A stretch of 64,000 bases of DNA, from NCBI GenBank assembly GCA_002731275.1, contig PCBK01000094.1:36040-100039 (forward strand), in the 5' to 3' direction. This document shows, piece after piece, positions 10,379 to 19,354 of the stretch; the stretch's first letter is position 1, and every line of letters begins with the position of its first letter. The DNA comes from Deltaproteobacteria bacterium. GTDB lineage: Bacteria; Myxococcota_C; UBA6777. The translations under genes and the position numbers were made by a program. Below the pieces are notes generated by a model. That model ran no database searches. It was not told the origin of the DNA and saw nothing but the letters and a program-made list of their open reading frames with translations.

Positions 10379-10938
10379 ACCGAAATGTACTCACAATGGC
10401 ACTCGTCTGTCTCTTCACCCTGACAGGTTGTCCCCAAAAAAACAAAGGACATGATCACAAGGGACACGACCACAAAGGACATAAACACAAAACCCGCTCA
10501 ACACCACGCAAGGCCGCAAAGCCAGCAACACGTGCAAAAGCGCCCAAACAAGATCTCACAAGTCAGTATGAAGTGGTCCGCAAAGCCCTCGCAGCAGATG
10601 ACCTCAAGGCGACACTCGCAGGTGCAAAAGCGCTCGGAGCATGGGCCGCCACAATGAAAACATCACCACAAGCAAAGACCTACACAGAGATCGCCGCAGC
10701 CGCAAAGAAGCTCGCTGCAACTAAGGACTTCGCGGCTGCACGGCTCGCCTTTGGCGACCTCTCCAAACACACCATCACGCTGCTCACTGCGACAAAACAA
10801 ACCAAAGGCCTCACAGCATACTCATGCCCTATGGCCAAAGGATATAAGAAGTGGTTGCAAGCAGACAATGATATGGCCAACCCATACATGGGCAAAAGAA
10901 TGCTTAAGTGTGGTGGCAAGACAACCCTCATCCCCTAG
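10375..10938 (+). CDS. His-rich lipoprotein with a single DUF3347-like domain
   Basis: Last gene of the metal operon, starting inside the previous stop (4-bp overlap). A lipoprotein signal ends in LTLTGC with acylated Cys19. It is followed by a histidine-rich tract GHDHKGHDHKGHKHK that could bind metal, a Lys/Ala-rich linker, and one domain ending YSCPMAKGYKKWLQ...NPYMGKRMLKCG. That domain matches the two C-terminal domains of the CusB-like adaptor in layout, so it is a free-standing version of them. The likely role is periplasmic metal capture or hand-over to the adaptor (inference from context and residues). No clear terminator follows. Confidence 0.85.
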   Translation: MNRNVLTMALVCLFTLTGCPQKNKGHDHKGHDHKGHKHKTRSTPRKAAKPATRAKAPKQDLTSQYEVVRKALAADDLKATLAGAKALGAWAATMKTSPQAKTYTEIAAAAKKLAATKDFAAARLAFGDLSKHTITLLTATKQTKGLTAYSCPMAKGYKKWLQADNDMANPYMGKRMLKCGGKTTLIP

Positions 10939-10966
10939 CAGACTTCACTCTACACCCTCGCCTTTT

Positions 10967-11040
10967 TCACCAACACCCCCTTCTTTTTGGACATCCGGGA
11001 TATCCCAGCCCACATCAAACTCAAAGAAAAAGGAGCTTGA
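10967..11040 (+). pseudogene. Relic of a SET-domain gene (internal deletion)
   Basis: Non-coding remnant. Positions 10969-11017 match 13617-13668 of the intact SET-domain gene with few mismatches (shared core TCTTTT..GGACAT.CGGGA). The next 21 bases (11020-11040) are identical to the last 21 bases of that gene at 14291-14311, including its stop codon. About 620 bp between the two blocks are missing and one base is lost in the first block, breaking the frame. It is either a deleted paralogue or debris from recombination with 13.5-14.3 kb. Confidence 0.8.
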
Positions 11041-11094
11041 TATTGGAGAATACTGGGAAGTGGGTAAAGGTTTAGGCTTTTCCAGGAGAAAGCT

Positions 11095-11595
11095 TTACTT
11101 GTCTTCGGCGAATTTGACTTCGTGCCTACCGAGATCCTGGGTCATCTTTGTATCTGACGTAAACTTGATTGGGATGCTCAAAATGTCTTCGTGTTCTATC
11201 GCGTTTCGAGTTGTGTTTCCGTTATAAGCGATGATGGTCAGTTCGACCTCCCAGTTTTTTTTCTGTCGAAATCGTTCGAGAACAGGCTCCGGAATGCCAT
11301 ACATTTGAAAAGTGAGTGTGTTTATGAGGACAAGAGTGCATTCATCTGTTTGTTTTGTTGAAAATGCAAAGTGACCACCATACTTTTCAACTTTCACATA
11401 CATCCCTTTGATAGATCGGCTGTTTGGGAATTTGTTTGGATCTTTCATGAAAAAGATGTTGTTTGAAGTTTTTCTGTACAGGCAGAGGGATGCATTGACA
11501 GGAATCATGAGATCCCCAAATCGGTGCCCATCTGTTGTGGGACCAGGACAACCAGTGCATAGAAGGCACATAAGCAAAGTCATGATTTTGTACAT
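11095..11595 (-). CDS. Small lipoprotein of unknown function
   Basis: 166 aa, not recognised. The start is supported by GGAG 7 nt upstream on the minus strand. The first 16 residues form a lipoprotein signal with lipobox LLCTGC followed by Pro, a style repeated in other lipoproteins of this window. The mature part is mainly predicted beta (alternating hydrophobic and polar residues, for example VELTIIAYNGN), which suggests a compact beta-sandwich. No catalytic motif is seen. It is convergent with the metal operon and separated from it by the SET relic. Confidence 0.7.
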   Translation of the reverse strand: MYKIMTLLMCLLCTGCPGPTTDGHRFGDLMIPVNASLCLYRKTSNNIFFMKDPNKFPNSRSIKGMYVKVEKYGGHFAFSTKQTDECTLVLINTLTFQMYGIPEPVLERFRQKKNWEVELTIIAYNGNTTRNAIEHEDILSIPIKFTSDTKMTQDLGRHEVKFAEDK

Positions 11596-11813
11596 GAGAA
11601 GACTCCATTAATTACATGAGTGGGCTGGTATGGAGAGAATGTTTGCAGCACCTGAGTTGATGGTCAAGTTGATTTGGTAGCTTTTGTTATGGCAAGTCAT
11701 ATGCTCCCACACAAGTATTTTCGCCAAGAACATCCCCCTCCCTGTTGCCACAACCCTACCTTCTCGATTACAAAGAAAGAAGAAAGTCCACTCCAACGCA
11801 AAGGATTGTATCC

Positions 11814-13409
11814 ATGACGCGACTTCTTCTCCCTGCTTCATTTATCGCGCTGTTTTGTTTACTGTTGATGCCCGGCTGCCCCGGAGGTATCTCCAGTGAG
11901 TTCTTCCTCAATGAGTCCACCAAAGAACAACCCAGCGCAGACACAAACACACCTGACGCCGCAACCCAAGAACAAACCCCACCCGATACACCGACACAAA
12001 AAGACACCGCAAACGAACCCACACAACAGCCAGACGAACCCTCAACACCAGAGGAGCCTTCCTCAACGCCAGAGGAGCCGACATCAACACCAGAGGAATC
12101 CTCTTCAACGCCAGAGGAGCCTGTGGCAGAAGTCGCACCAGAACCCCAACCTGAACCCACGCCGGAAAAAGAACCGCCAGTCAATCGATGTTCACAAGTC
12201 AAACCTCCTGTCGCGACAGGACAGACACTGACACTCTCACCAGGACAGACCCTACTCTCGGTCCTCAAACAGGCCAGTGACGGCGATCAGATTGAGGTCA
12301 AACAAGGCACGTATCCCTACGAAAAAATCACGGGTATCACGTTCAAAAAACACGTCATCATCAAGGCCGCGAAGGGTGCGACAGTGACATTCGAAGGAAT
12401 GGACTGGCAAAATTGCGCCTACATCGCCTTTGAAGACATCCGTATTCGCAAAAAGACCATCGGATTCAGGGACTGCAAAAACATCTGGTTTTACAAAGTC
12501 GATATCGACTTGGGGACAGCCTCTCAATCTGGATTGGCTGTCGTCGGGAGCGGCAAAACAACCTCCTGCGCAGAGCTAGATGTCCATCACTCTCGGATCA
12601 GTGGAGGACAACGGACGATCTTTATCCGCACAAACTTCAACGTCGACAATGTCTGGTGCCACAACATCCGCTTTAGCTACAACACACTCGAATGCGGCAC
12701 AAACAATTGCTTCCAATTTTCGGGCGTCCGAGACGCACAGATCCACAACAACGACATCAAGACCATCGGCGGTGGTGTCGGTGTCCTCCTCGCAGGAGCG
12801 ACCCGAATCGACATCCGACGCAACACCATCAAAGGCGACAAGAGCAAAAAGTTCGGCTACGGGATGAACATCGCGACGCCAGGGAAAGAGTGGGACAACT
12901 TCAACAATGTGAAGTACATGATCAGCAGCGACGTCACTGTTGCCAACAACCTGATCACAGAGTGGAGTGGCCACGGCATCGCGCTCAACGGTACAAAGAA
13001 GATCTATATCTACAACAACACGATCTTCGACAACAAATACAACTCCATTCAATTTGTCCGTCGCACTCCGCACGATAAGGCCGGAAATGTCATCCTCACA
13101 GGCAACACACAGATTAGCCTGTGGAACAATATTATGAACAAAGTCGTCCTCGCGTCCGGTGAATCACGCCCCACACTCGAATCCAACAACCTCGTCAAGA
13201 CGAGCGGTGGCGCAGGCAAAAACCTGATCAAGGCGGACCCGATGTTCGTCGGTGGTGGTGATTACAGTTTGATGTCTGGCAGCCCCGCGATTGACAAAGG
13301 GCTCGTCAACAAGGACACACCCAAGCTCGATCTGTACAACACTCCACGAGACAGCAAGCCAGACATAGGCGCGATCGAGGCAGGTAGCCAACCTGCGACC
13401 TGCCCCTGA
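11814..13409 (+). CDS. Lipoprotein with parallel beta-helix domain
   Basis: 531 aa. The start at 11814 is chosen over the upstream in-frame codon at 11745 because it has an AAGGA site and opens directly into a lipoprotein signal (LLLMPGC, Cys22). After the lipobox comes a low-complexity Pro/Glu/Thr/Ser spacer with repeated STPEEP units (about 60-125). The globular part has many short strand-turn repeats with Asn ladders (IHNNDI, VANNLI, IYNNTI), the pattern of right-handed parallel beta-helix proteins (NosD/pectate-lyase-like fold). It ends in the usual SGSPAIDKG...PDIGAIEAG tail. Such proteins bind or cleave polysaccharide; no catalytic residues could be assigned. Probably surface exposed. 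Confidence 0.85.
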   Translation: MTRLLLPASFIALFCLLLMPGCPGGISSEFFLNESTKEQPSADTNTPDAATQEQTPPDTPTQKDTANEPTQQPDEPSTPEEPSSTPEEPTSTPEESSSTPEEPVAEVAPEPQPEPTPEKEPPVNRCSQVKPPVATGQTLTLSPGQTLLSVLKQASDGDQIEVKQGTYPYEKITGITFKKHVIIKAAKGATVTFEGMDWQNCAYIAFEDIRIRKKTIGFRDCKNIWFYKVDIDLGTASQSGLAVVGSGKTTSCAELDVHHSRISGGQRTIFIRTNFNVDNVWCHNIRFSYNTLECGTNNCFQFSGVRDAQIHNNDIKTIGGGVGVLLAGATRIDIRRNTIKGDKSKKFGYGMNIATPGKEWDNFNNVKYMISSDVTVANNLITEWSGHGIALNGTKKIYIYNNTIFDNKYNSIQFVRRTPHDKAGNVILTGNTQISLWNNIMNKVVLASGESRPTLESNNLVKTSGGAGKNLIKADPMFVGGGDYSLMSGSPAIDKGLVNKDTPKLDLYNTPRDSKPDIGAIEAGSQPATCP

Positions 13410-13462
13410 TAGCCCTCCCTCACCTCCCTCCACAATACGATCCACACAACAGGAGTCCACAA

Positions 13463-14311
13463 GTGAAGAACGACACACCACAAGAGTTCCACGCAGATGA
13501 AGCACAACGAGCGCTCGATCAAATGGACGAGTTTATGGTCTTTTTGCAACAAGAGATCGAAAAAGAGGGCAAAAAGCTCCAACACATGAAAGACAATCGA
13601 CAGCGTTGGCGTGAAGACCACCCAACCCCCCCTTCTTTTGTGGACATTCGGGACATCTCAGCCTATATCCAAGCACACAACAACCCATATATCCGCTTAG
13701 AGACGCATCCAGAAAAAGGTCGCATCCTCAAGGCAAACAAGTCCTTTGACGAAGGAGAGGTGCTCTTCGTCGAGGACGCTGTCGTGTTCGCCTCTGATAA
13801 AGCGTATGCTCTGCTCAAAGACGAACTGGACGTGTTGTTTGAAGCCTGGATCGTGGTCCACGCGATGGGACAAGCAGACACCCAACTGGAGGAGGTGATC
13901 TTTGATCTGGCAAACGTCCACGAGGACAGGAATACAGACGTCGCTTCGATCGTCGAATCTCTACGAGAGAGAGGTATTGTCGCGGATGAGAGGCGTTCGG
14001 CGCTCGAAGTCGCGCAATTGATGGGGATCTGTCAGACCAACGCCTTCGAGTTCATCGAAGGAGAGGACACCAAAAGAGGCTTGTTCCCGCTCTCGGCGAT
14101 GTTATCCCATAGTTGCGTCCCAAACGCAGTCTATGCATTTGAAGGAGAGACACTCTTCATGCACGCACTTGCACCCATCGAGGCAGGAGACGAGATCGCG
14201 AGCAGCTACATCAAACAGCATATGACGATGGAGGATCGTCAAAAAGAATTGTTGAGTCGATATGGCTTTGTTTGTCGATGCGAAGCCTGCCTCAAAGAAA
14301 AAGGAGCTTGA
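13463..14311 (+). CDS. SMYD-like SET-domain protein (putative lysine methyltransferase)
   Basis: 282 aa, GTG start with AGGAG 7 nt upstream. Residues 1-50 are a charged helical segment. A split SET domain follows: the SET-N strand GRILKANKSFDEGEVLFVED near 92-111, a helical insert, then the catalytic core LSHSCVPNA (214-222) and a VxAGDEIASSY-like segment. A post-SET cluster CRCEAC (Cys271, 273, 276) would bind zinc together with Cys218. This order is typical of SMYD-type methyltransferases, but the MYND zinc finger is absent and the usual Asn of NHSC is Ser215. SET proteins use S-adenosylmethionine to methylate lysine; the substrate here is unknown. A relic of a paralogue lies 2.5 kb upstream. 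Confidence 0.85.
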   Translation: MKNDTPQEFHADEAQRALDQMDEFMVFLQQEIEKEGKKLQHMKDNRQRWREDHPTPPSFVDIRDISAYIQAHNNPYIRLETHPEKGRILKANKSFDEGEVLFVEDAVVFASDKAYALLKDELDVLFEAWIVVHAMGQADTQLEEVIFDLANVHEDRNTDVASIVESLRERGIVADERRSALEVAQLMGICQTNAFEFIEGEDTKRGLFPLSAMLSHSCVPNAVYAFEGETLFMHALAPIEAGDEIASSYIKQHMTMEDRQKELLSRYGFVCRCEACLKEKGA

Positions 14312-14496
14312 GAAGCGAAGCGATTTGTTTGTGTCAAAATCGTAAGGTCGGCAAAGTCGCTCTGCACCATGTCCAACATCCACACACAATGACTGTCCAA
14401 TATCGAGACACGAGACACCTCCCGCCCCACCCAAAAACGACGAAAACAATACAAAACAGACACATACAGACAACTCCTGTGTAGGAACGCCACATG

Positions 14497-14530
14497 CAGT
14501 AGGGGGCGAGTGTCCGGGCAACACCCCCTG
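14497..14530 (+). promoter_or_regulatory. G/C-rich hairpin between SET gene and lipoprotein gene
   Basis: Imperfect inverted repeat CAGTAGGGGG...CCCCCTG with an inner GTGT/ACAC match and a short loop. It lies about 190 bp after the SET gene and 40 bp before the next start. There is no following T-run, so it could be a Rho-type end structure or a 5'-leader element. Apart from this hairpin, nothing is seen in 14312-14568. Confidence 0.35.
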
Positions 14531-14568
14531 ACGAAACAAATACACAAACACTACACTGGAGATCACTC

Positions 14569-15702
14569 ATGAAAACATTTACTTTGACAAAACGCTTTGC
14601 CACCACAATTCTCTTCGTCCTTCTCGCCGTATCCAACCTCACAGGCTGCGCCATGATTGGCGGTGAACCAGCGCAGGAGTTGGAGTGGGATAGAGACCAA
14701 GCCGATCAAGAATACATCGCATCCGCAAAAAACCTCGACACCTACCAAATCAAACCCCTTCACAAAGACGCCTACGTCATGATTGTCGGACTCGGACAAA
14801 ACAAAAAGACCGATAGCTTTGGTAACCCATCCGGAACGAGACCCCGCAATGAGCTCTACATCTTCAATACATACAACGAGACATCCACCTTCATCGCTGA
14901 GCTTGGAGACAAAGTGAATGACGCCAAACAAACAGCAAAGATCTCACCAGATCGCCGCTGGATCGCATTCACTGCAAACTGCGGCGATGACACACCACAA
15001 CCCACTGTCCCCACAGAATGTATCTGGCTGAGCAGCGTAGATGGAAAATACATCCGCAAGGTCGGTGGCCCTACAACCTTAAAAGGAACACGCAAAAACG
15101 ACAAGATCAATATCAAGATCAGAAGCTGGTTCCCAAACAACGACGGTGTCGTCCTTCAGGTATACGGAACAGTCTACGACAACAACCTGAAAGCGACACA
15201 CGTATCCCAAGTCACAGCTTACCGTTTCGAAGCAAGCGAGACGCAAAGCCTCTCACCAAAAGGTTGCAAATGGACTGACCTCATCGGCCAAAACAAATCT
15301 GACTTATTCCTTCAAGTGACAGACTGCTCGAAACAAGAGCAAAATGGATTTTACAAAGTTCCCGCATCTGACCCCCAATTCTACAAATTGAGCGCAGACA
15401 AAGACATCATCGACGCGGCTGTCGCGGCTGATGGGAGGACATTTTACATCGCTCACGACGACAACAAATACGTCACCATTAGCAAGTTCGAGAATGGCTC
15501 CTTCAAACCGGTCTTCCACTTCAACAAAGACGAAGGCAAGAGAGCGCTGACCTCCTTCACACTCTCCACAGATGGCAAAGACCTGATGATCACGGCATAC
15601 GAAAAAGAACATGACAAGAGCTTGTTTATCCGCGCCAACATCAAAGTCGAAGAAGATGTAAGACGCTACCGATTCCCAGGACACCTCGTCCACATCCGTT
15701 AA
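14569..15702 (+). CDS. Lipoprotein with WD40-like (PD40) beta-propeller
   Basis: 377 aa; start supported by GGAG 7-8 nt upstream. The lipoprotein signal ends LTGC (Cys27). The remainder contains repeated blades with the SPDRRWIAFTA-type signature (near 124-134) seen in TolB/PD40 propellers, plus later weaker versions (AADGRTFYIAHD, STDGKDLMITAY). It is probably a five- to six-blade propeller acting as a periplasmic binding or scaffold protein. No enzymatic motif is visible. Monocistronic as far as can be seen, followed by a gap and an unrelated LRR gene. Confidence 0.8.
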   Translation: MKTFTLTKRFATTILFVLLAVSNLTGCAMIGGEPAQELEWDRDQADQEYIASAKNLDTYQIKPLHKDAYVMIVGLGQNKKTDSFGNPSGTRPRNELYIFNTYNETSTFIAELGDKVNDAKQTAKISPDRRWIAFTANCGDDTPQPTVPTECIWLSSVDGKYIRKVGGPTTLKGTRKNDKINIKIRSWFPNNDGVVLQVYGTVYDNNLKATHVSQVTAYRFEASETQSLSPKGCKWTDLIGQNKSDLFLQVTDCSKQEQNGFYKVPASDPQFYKLSADKDIIDAAVAADGRTFYIAHDDNKYVTISKFENGSFKPVFHFNKDEGKRALTSFTLSTDGKDLMITAYEKEHDKSLFIRANIKVEEDVRRYRFPGHLVHIR

Positions 15703-15824
15703 TCACCTCCTCCAAGACTCCCCCTCCAAAAACCTCCCCTCACACGTAGTTGATCTCTCACGCAGACCGGATATACTCACAGACGAAGCCCGGATCAAAG
15801 CTCTCCTCACACAGGTCAACACAC

Positions 15825-17315
15825 GTGAACGACCCCACAACACAACAAACCCTCGCCACACTACGCACCTGCTTGTCTCAAACGCCTTCCAAAGAGATCT
15901 TCGAGTCGATCTGTACAACACTCGATCAATGCGCATCTTCAGACCAGTATGAGACAGCGTTCAGATACACAGAAGACCACATCAAGACGTGGCCTGCTTC
16001 ACTCCGAACACGAGACCTTTGGAGATATTGGCCAACATGCCCACATGGCACACCTGCACCTTCCACTCCACTCTTACGTCACTTCGTCTACCCATCATAC
16101 ATCCAGCTATCCAAAATCAAAGAAGAAAACGCCCTCACACCGCTTGATGATGAAGGACTTCGCATCCTGATGGCGTCCAATGCACTCGAATGCATCACAC
16201 ACTTCACCTTTGAAAGTCAGCCCTTTCTATCCGCCAAAAGTATCGATTACATCGTAGGCTCCCCTCATGCCCCAAAGATACAGTTCCTCTCTCTACATGA
16301 TAGCGATCTGAACGAAGAAGCTGCAACTCCCTTCGCCAATACGAAGAGGCTCAGCGCTCTCAGACACCTCGACCTTGGTCTCACGCACCCTCCAAAAAAG
16401 CGTCCAGAGCATGAGCCCTATTATCACGATGAATCACTCGGTACAACAGGCGCACAAGCACTCGCGACAAGCCAACACCTCACTTCGCTGCGCACATTGA
16501 ATCTGTCCGGACAATCCATCGGCGCGAAAGGTGTTCTCGCACTCGCCCAAGCCCCTCTCCTCCAAAACCTCGAATCAATCGACCTCAGCCACAACGACAT
16601 CGCAGGCTTAAGCAACCTCTTCACACGAAATAACATCGACGAATCTGGTCGCAAAAAGGGCGTTCGGGGATTTTTACAGAGCAGCATCGAACAGCTCATG
16701 GGGCCCAACAACATCACGACAAACGGCGCCAACATACTTGCTCGTTCCCCTCATACATCCAACCTCAAGAGACTGCGACTCGCTGACAACGCCATCGGAG
16801 ACGAAGGCGTCATCGCCCTCGCACATTCTCCCTACCTCACAAGACTCAACCACCTCGACCTCGACAACAATCAATTTGGCGACCTCGGATTACAAGCCCT
16901 CTCCAAAGGCAACCAACACCACCTGCACACACTCATCCTCAGCAATAACAAACTGACAGATCGCAGCCTCCACGCGCTTACATCATCGGATTCAGTGTTG
17001 ACACAGCTCACACACCTCGACCTCTCCTGGAATACAAACATCACGTCAGAGGGGCTCGAACACATCGCCCGCTGCGAGCATTTTTCCGGACTCGACGTCC
17101 TTGACCTCACAGGGATCCCATTGAAAGGATATGTCGGACATGTTTTGCTCGGCTTCTCTCCATTCCTCAAACCTTCTATAAGGCGCGAGCATCTCAACGC
17201 TTTGGATGAGGATATCTTGCGACAAGAGGCCCTCAAAAGACACATCCCCATCCCAAAACACACAGAACGTGATACTCTACTCGATGTAATTCTCTCTGCC
17301 AACAAACACATATAG
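15825..17315 (+). CDS. Leucine-rich repeat protein (ribonuclease-inhibitor type)
   Basis: About 496 aa, no signal peptide, so cytoplasmic. The N-terminal 120 residues are helical. From about residue 150 there are 8-10 LRRs of the RI type, for example LRTLNLSGQSIGAKGVLALA, LDLDNNQFGDLGLQALS and LDLSWNTNITSEGLEHIA, a form common in Myxococcota and Planctomycetes. The start is uncertain: the frame extends back to a TTG at 15750, but the GTG at 15825 fits the likely protein start better although its ribosome site (AGGT, 10 nt) is weak. It is 8 bp upstream of the TPR gene and probably cotranscribed with it. The repeats imply protein binding; the partner is unknown. Confidence 0.8.
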   Translation: MNDPTTQQTLATLRTCLSQTPSKEIFESICTTLDQCASSDQYETAFRYTEDHIKTWPASLRTRDLWRYWPTCPHGTPAPSTPLLRHFVYPSYIQLSKIKEENALTPLDDEGLRILMASNALECITHFTFESQPFLSAKSIDYIVGSPHAPKIQFLSLHDSDLNEEAATPFANTKRLSALRHLDLGLTHPPKKRPEHEPYYHDESLGTTGAQALATSQHLTSLRTLNLSGQSIGAKGVLALAQAPLLQNLESIDLSHNDIAGLSNLFTRNNIDESGRKKGVRGFLQSSIEQLMGPNNITTNGANILARSPHTSNLKRLRLADNAIGDEGVIALAHSPYLTRLNHLDLDNNQFGDLGLQALSKGNQHHLHTLILSNNKLTDRSLHALTSSDSVLTQLTHLDLSWNTNITSEGLEHIARCEHFSGLDVLDLTGIPLKGYVGHVLLGFSPFLKPSIRREHLNALDEDILRQEALKRHIPIPKHTERDTLLDVILSANKHI

Positions 17316-17323
17316 AGGAAGAC

Positions 17324-19303
17324 ATGGCCAAAAAAGGCAAAAAGAAAAAGAAGTCCCCACGCATGCTCAAAAAAAAGATGCCTCCCAACATCAAACAGAT
17401 GCTCGAAGAGTACGTCCGACAAGAGCGCTTTGACGTCGTCAAAAATATCGCCCGCAGACTCGCCGAACGATATCCCCATGTCCCCGACCTCTACCGCTTT
17501 ATGTACATCGCCGGGCAAGAAACTTACGACCTGCCCATGATGCTTGAGAGTTCGTACAAGTGGCGAGAAACCTCACCACAAACAGCCGATGCACAGCTCA
17601 TGTATGGGATGACGTGCTCCAACTGTGGCTTCGTCTTTACGGCCAGAGACGTCTTCGCCTCCGTGCAAAACAAACAACTCCCCGAACACTACCAGGTCGT
17701 CGTCAGCGACTATCTCGCGATGTTTGACGCAGAGCTGCCAGCCTTCCGTGCACAATATCCATTTGGTGACGATGAGCACTTCGAGCAGTGGTCTCTCGCG
17801 CTCGAACAGAGTAAAATCCTCGCCAACATCCGCTCCCTCGACAAAGCTCTTGAGGTCGCACAGGCGCTCAAAGAAGAGATCCCCACATACGCCGACATTT
17901 ACAACCACATCGCGACCATCCACTGGCTCAAAGGCGACTTCGCCAAAGCCACGGAGTACGTCTCCCACATTATCGAACACATCGACAAAGAAGACATCTT
18001 TGCCCTCGCAAGCCTCGTCCACTACGCGTGCTGTCAAGGTGATATGGAGCAGGCCAAACAATGGGCAGATCTCCTTCGCCCGCTTCCCCCCACAGAACCC
18101 GAACAGCACATGAAGAAAGCCGAGACCTTTAGCCTGCTCGGTGACGCCGAGCAGGTGATGGAGATCTTTAAGGCGTACCAACAAGACGAAGGTGAACAAC
18201 CTGTTGCAGAGCTTTATCACTTCGCGGGGATTGCGTCTTTGATGCTCGGTCATGAAGAAGATGGGATGCAGTATTTGCAGCGCGCGACAGAGCTCGATCC
18301 TGCCCATGTGATCGCTCGACAAAACCTGGAGAACCTCCAGCTCCCAGAAGAGGAGCGTTCAGCACCTTGGTCTCACTCCGCGACCTTCTGGTTACCAGAG
18401 CCTCTCTTTCACGATCTGGAGCAATTTACGGACGACCTGGGCCTCGACACGGATGTCCCCGCAGCGCTCGACACACTGCGCGCCGCTCACCCTGATGTAG
18501 AGGTCGCCTACGACAACCTGCTGACACACTGTGGACCATCTGGTTACATCCTCGCGATCCCAATCGCCTTTATGCTCGAAGATCGCAAGAAGATCGACAC
18601 GATCAAAGCATTCGCGGAAGGCCAACGTGGTGAAGCTCGTATCCGACAACAGGTCTTGCAGCTGCTCTGTATCCTCGGTGAATATCCCCACGGTTCATTT
18701 GTCCAGATGTGGCGGCTTGGTGAGCAGATCCCTGTGTTGCTCTTTGGGGCGACGATCGATGCCAACATTCAACGAAACCCCGATGTCTCCAACCGCACGA
18801 GAGATGTTGTCCTTCGTGGACTCGAAGCCATGAAGAAAGAAGACTTTGAGGCCGCCGAAAAACTCTTCCGCAAAGCACACAAACAAGCACCTGATGAACC
18901 CTCCATCGTCAACAATCTGTGTGGAGCCCTCCGTAGCCTCGGACGCGAAGAGGAAGGTATGGAGATGTTTCGGCAGCTGATGGAGGCGCAACCAGACTAC
19001 CCCTCAGGTCGCTGTATTATGGCGACAATGTCGGCATCTGAAGGCAAATTTAAAGAGGCGCAAGAATGGTTGCGTCCTTTGCACGACCTGACAGAGTGGC
19101 ATCCATCGGAGTTCTCGACATTTTGCCACGCAAACTGTACGTTCTACCACAAGCAAGAAGAGACCCAAAAGGCCGAGGTGTGGTTCGATCTCTGGAAGCG
19201 GATGTTGCCGGACGATCCAGGTCTTCACCAGTGGAAGATCGAGTTTGGCAAGCTCTCCGAGATGATGGAAGAAGGCTCTCTCCCTGGACAACTCGTCCTT
19301 TAA
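17324..19303 (+). CDS. TPR-repeat protein
   Basis: 659 aa with a strong AGAGGA site just upstream of the ATG. A very basic N-terminus (KKGKKKKKSPRMLKKK) could contact nucleic acid, ribosomes or acidic lipids. The rest is helical with multiple tetratricopeptide-type pairs; the clearest are ADIYNHIATIHWLKGDFAKA (about 190-210), GIASLMLGHEEDGMQYLQRA (about 300-320) and NLCGALRSLGREEEGMEMF (about 530-550). No signal peptide or enzyme motif. It lies in a probable operon between the LRR gene and the glycosyltransferase, so a scaffold or assembly role is likely, but the target cannot be named. Confidence 0.82.
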   Translation: MAKKGKKKKKSPRMLKKKMPPNIKQMLEEYVRQERFDVVKNIARRLAERYPHVPDLYRFMYIAGQETYDLPMMLESSYKWRETSPQTADAQLMYGMTCSNCGFVFTARDVFASVQNKQLPEHYQVVVSDYLAMFDAELPAFRAQYPFGDDEHFEQWSLALEQSKILANIRSLDKALEVAQALKEEIPTYADIYNHIATIHWLKGDFAKATEYVSHIIEHIDKEDIFALASLVHYACCQGDMEQAKQWADLLRPLPPTEPEQHMKKAETFSLLGDAEQVMEIFKAYQQDEGEQPVAELYHFAGIASLMLGHEEDGMQYLQRATELDPAHVIARQNLENLQLPEEERSAPWSHSATFWLPEPLFHDLEQFTDDLGLDTDVPAALDTLRAAHPDVEVAYDNLLTHCGPSGYILAIPIAFMLEDRKKIDTIKAFAEGQRGEARIRQQVLQLLCILGEYPHGSFVQMWRLGEQIPVLLFGATIDANIQRNPDVSNRTRDVVLRGLEAMKKEDFEAAEKLFRKAHKQAPDEPSIVNNLCGALRSLGREEEGMEMFRQLMEAQPDYPSGRCIMATMSASEGKFKEAQEWLRPLHDLTEWHPSEFSTFCHANCTFYHKQEETQKAEVWFDLWKRMLPDDPGLHQWKIEFGKLSEMMEEGSLPGQLVL

Positions 19304-19354
19304 GAGTCTTAGCTCCATCGACATGAGACAAGTGGAATAGAAAGGGAGAACTTG

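Noticed and set aside
1..10938. Sigma54 promoter controlling the metal operon within the window
   Set aside because: No TGGC-N8-TTGC match in an intergenic position; the operon genes overlap throughout, so the promoter is expected upstream of base 1.
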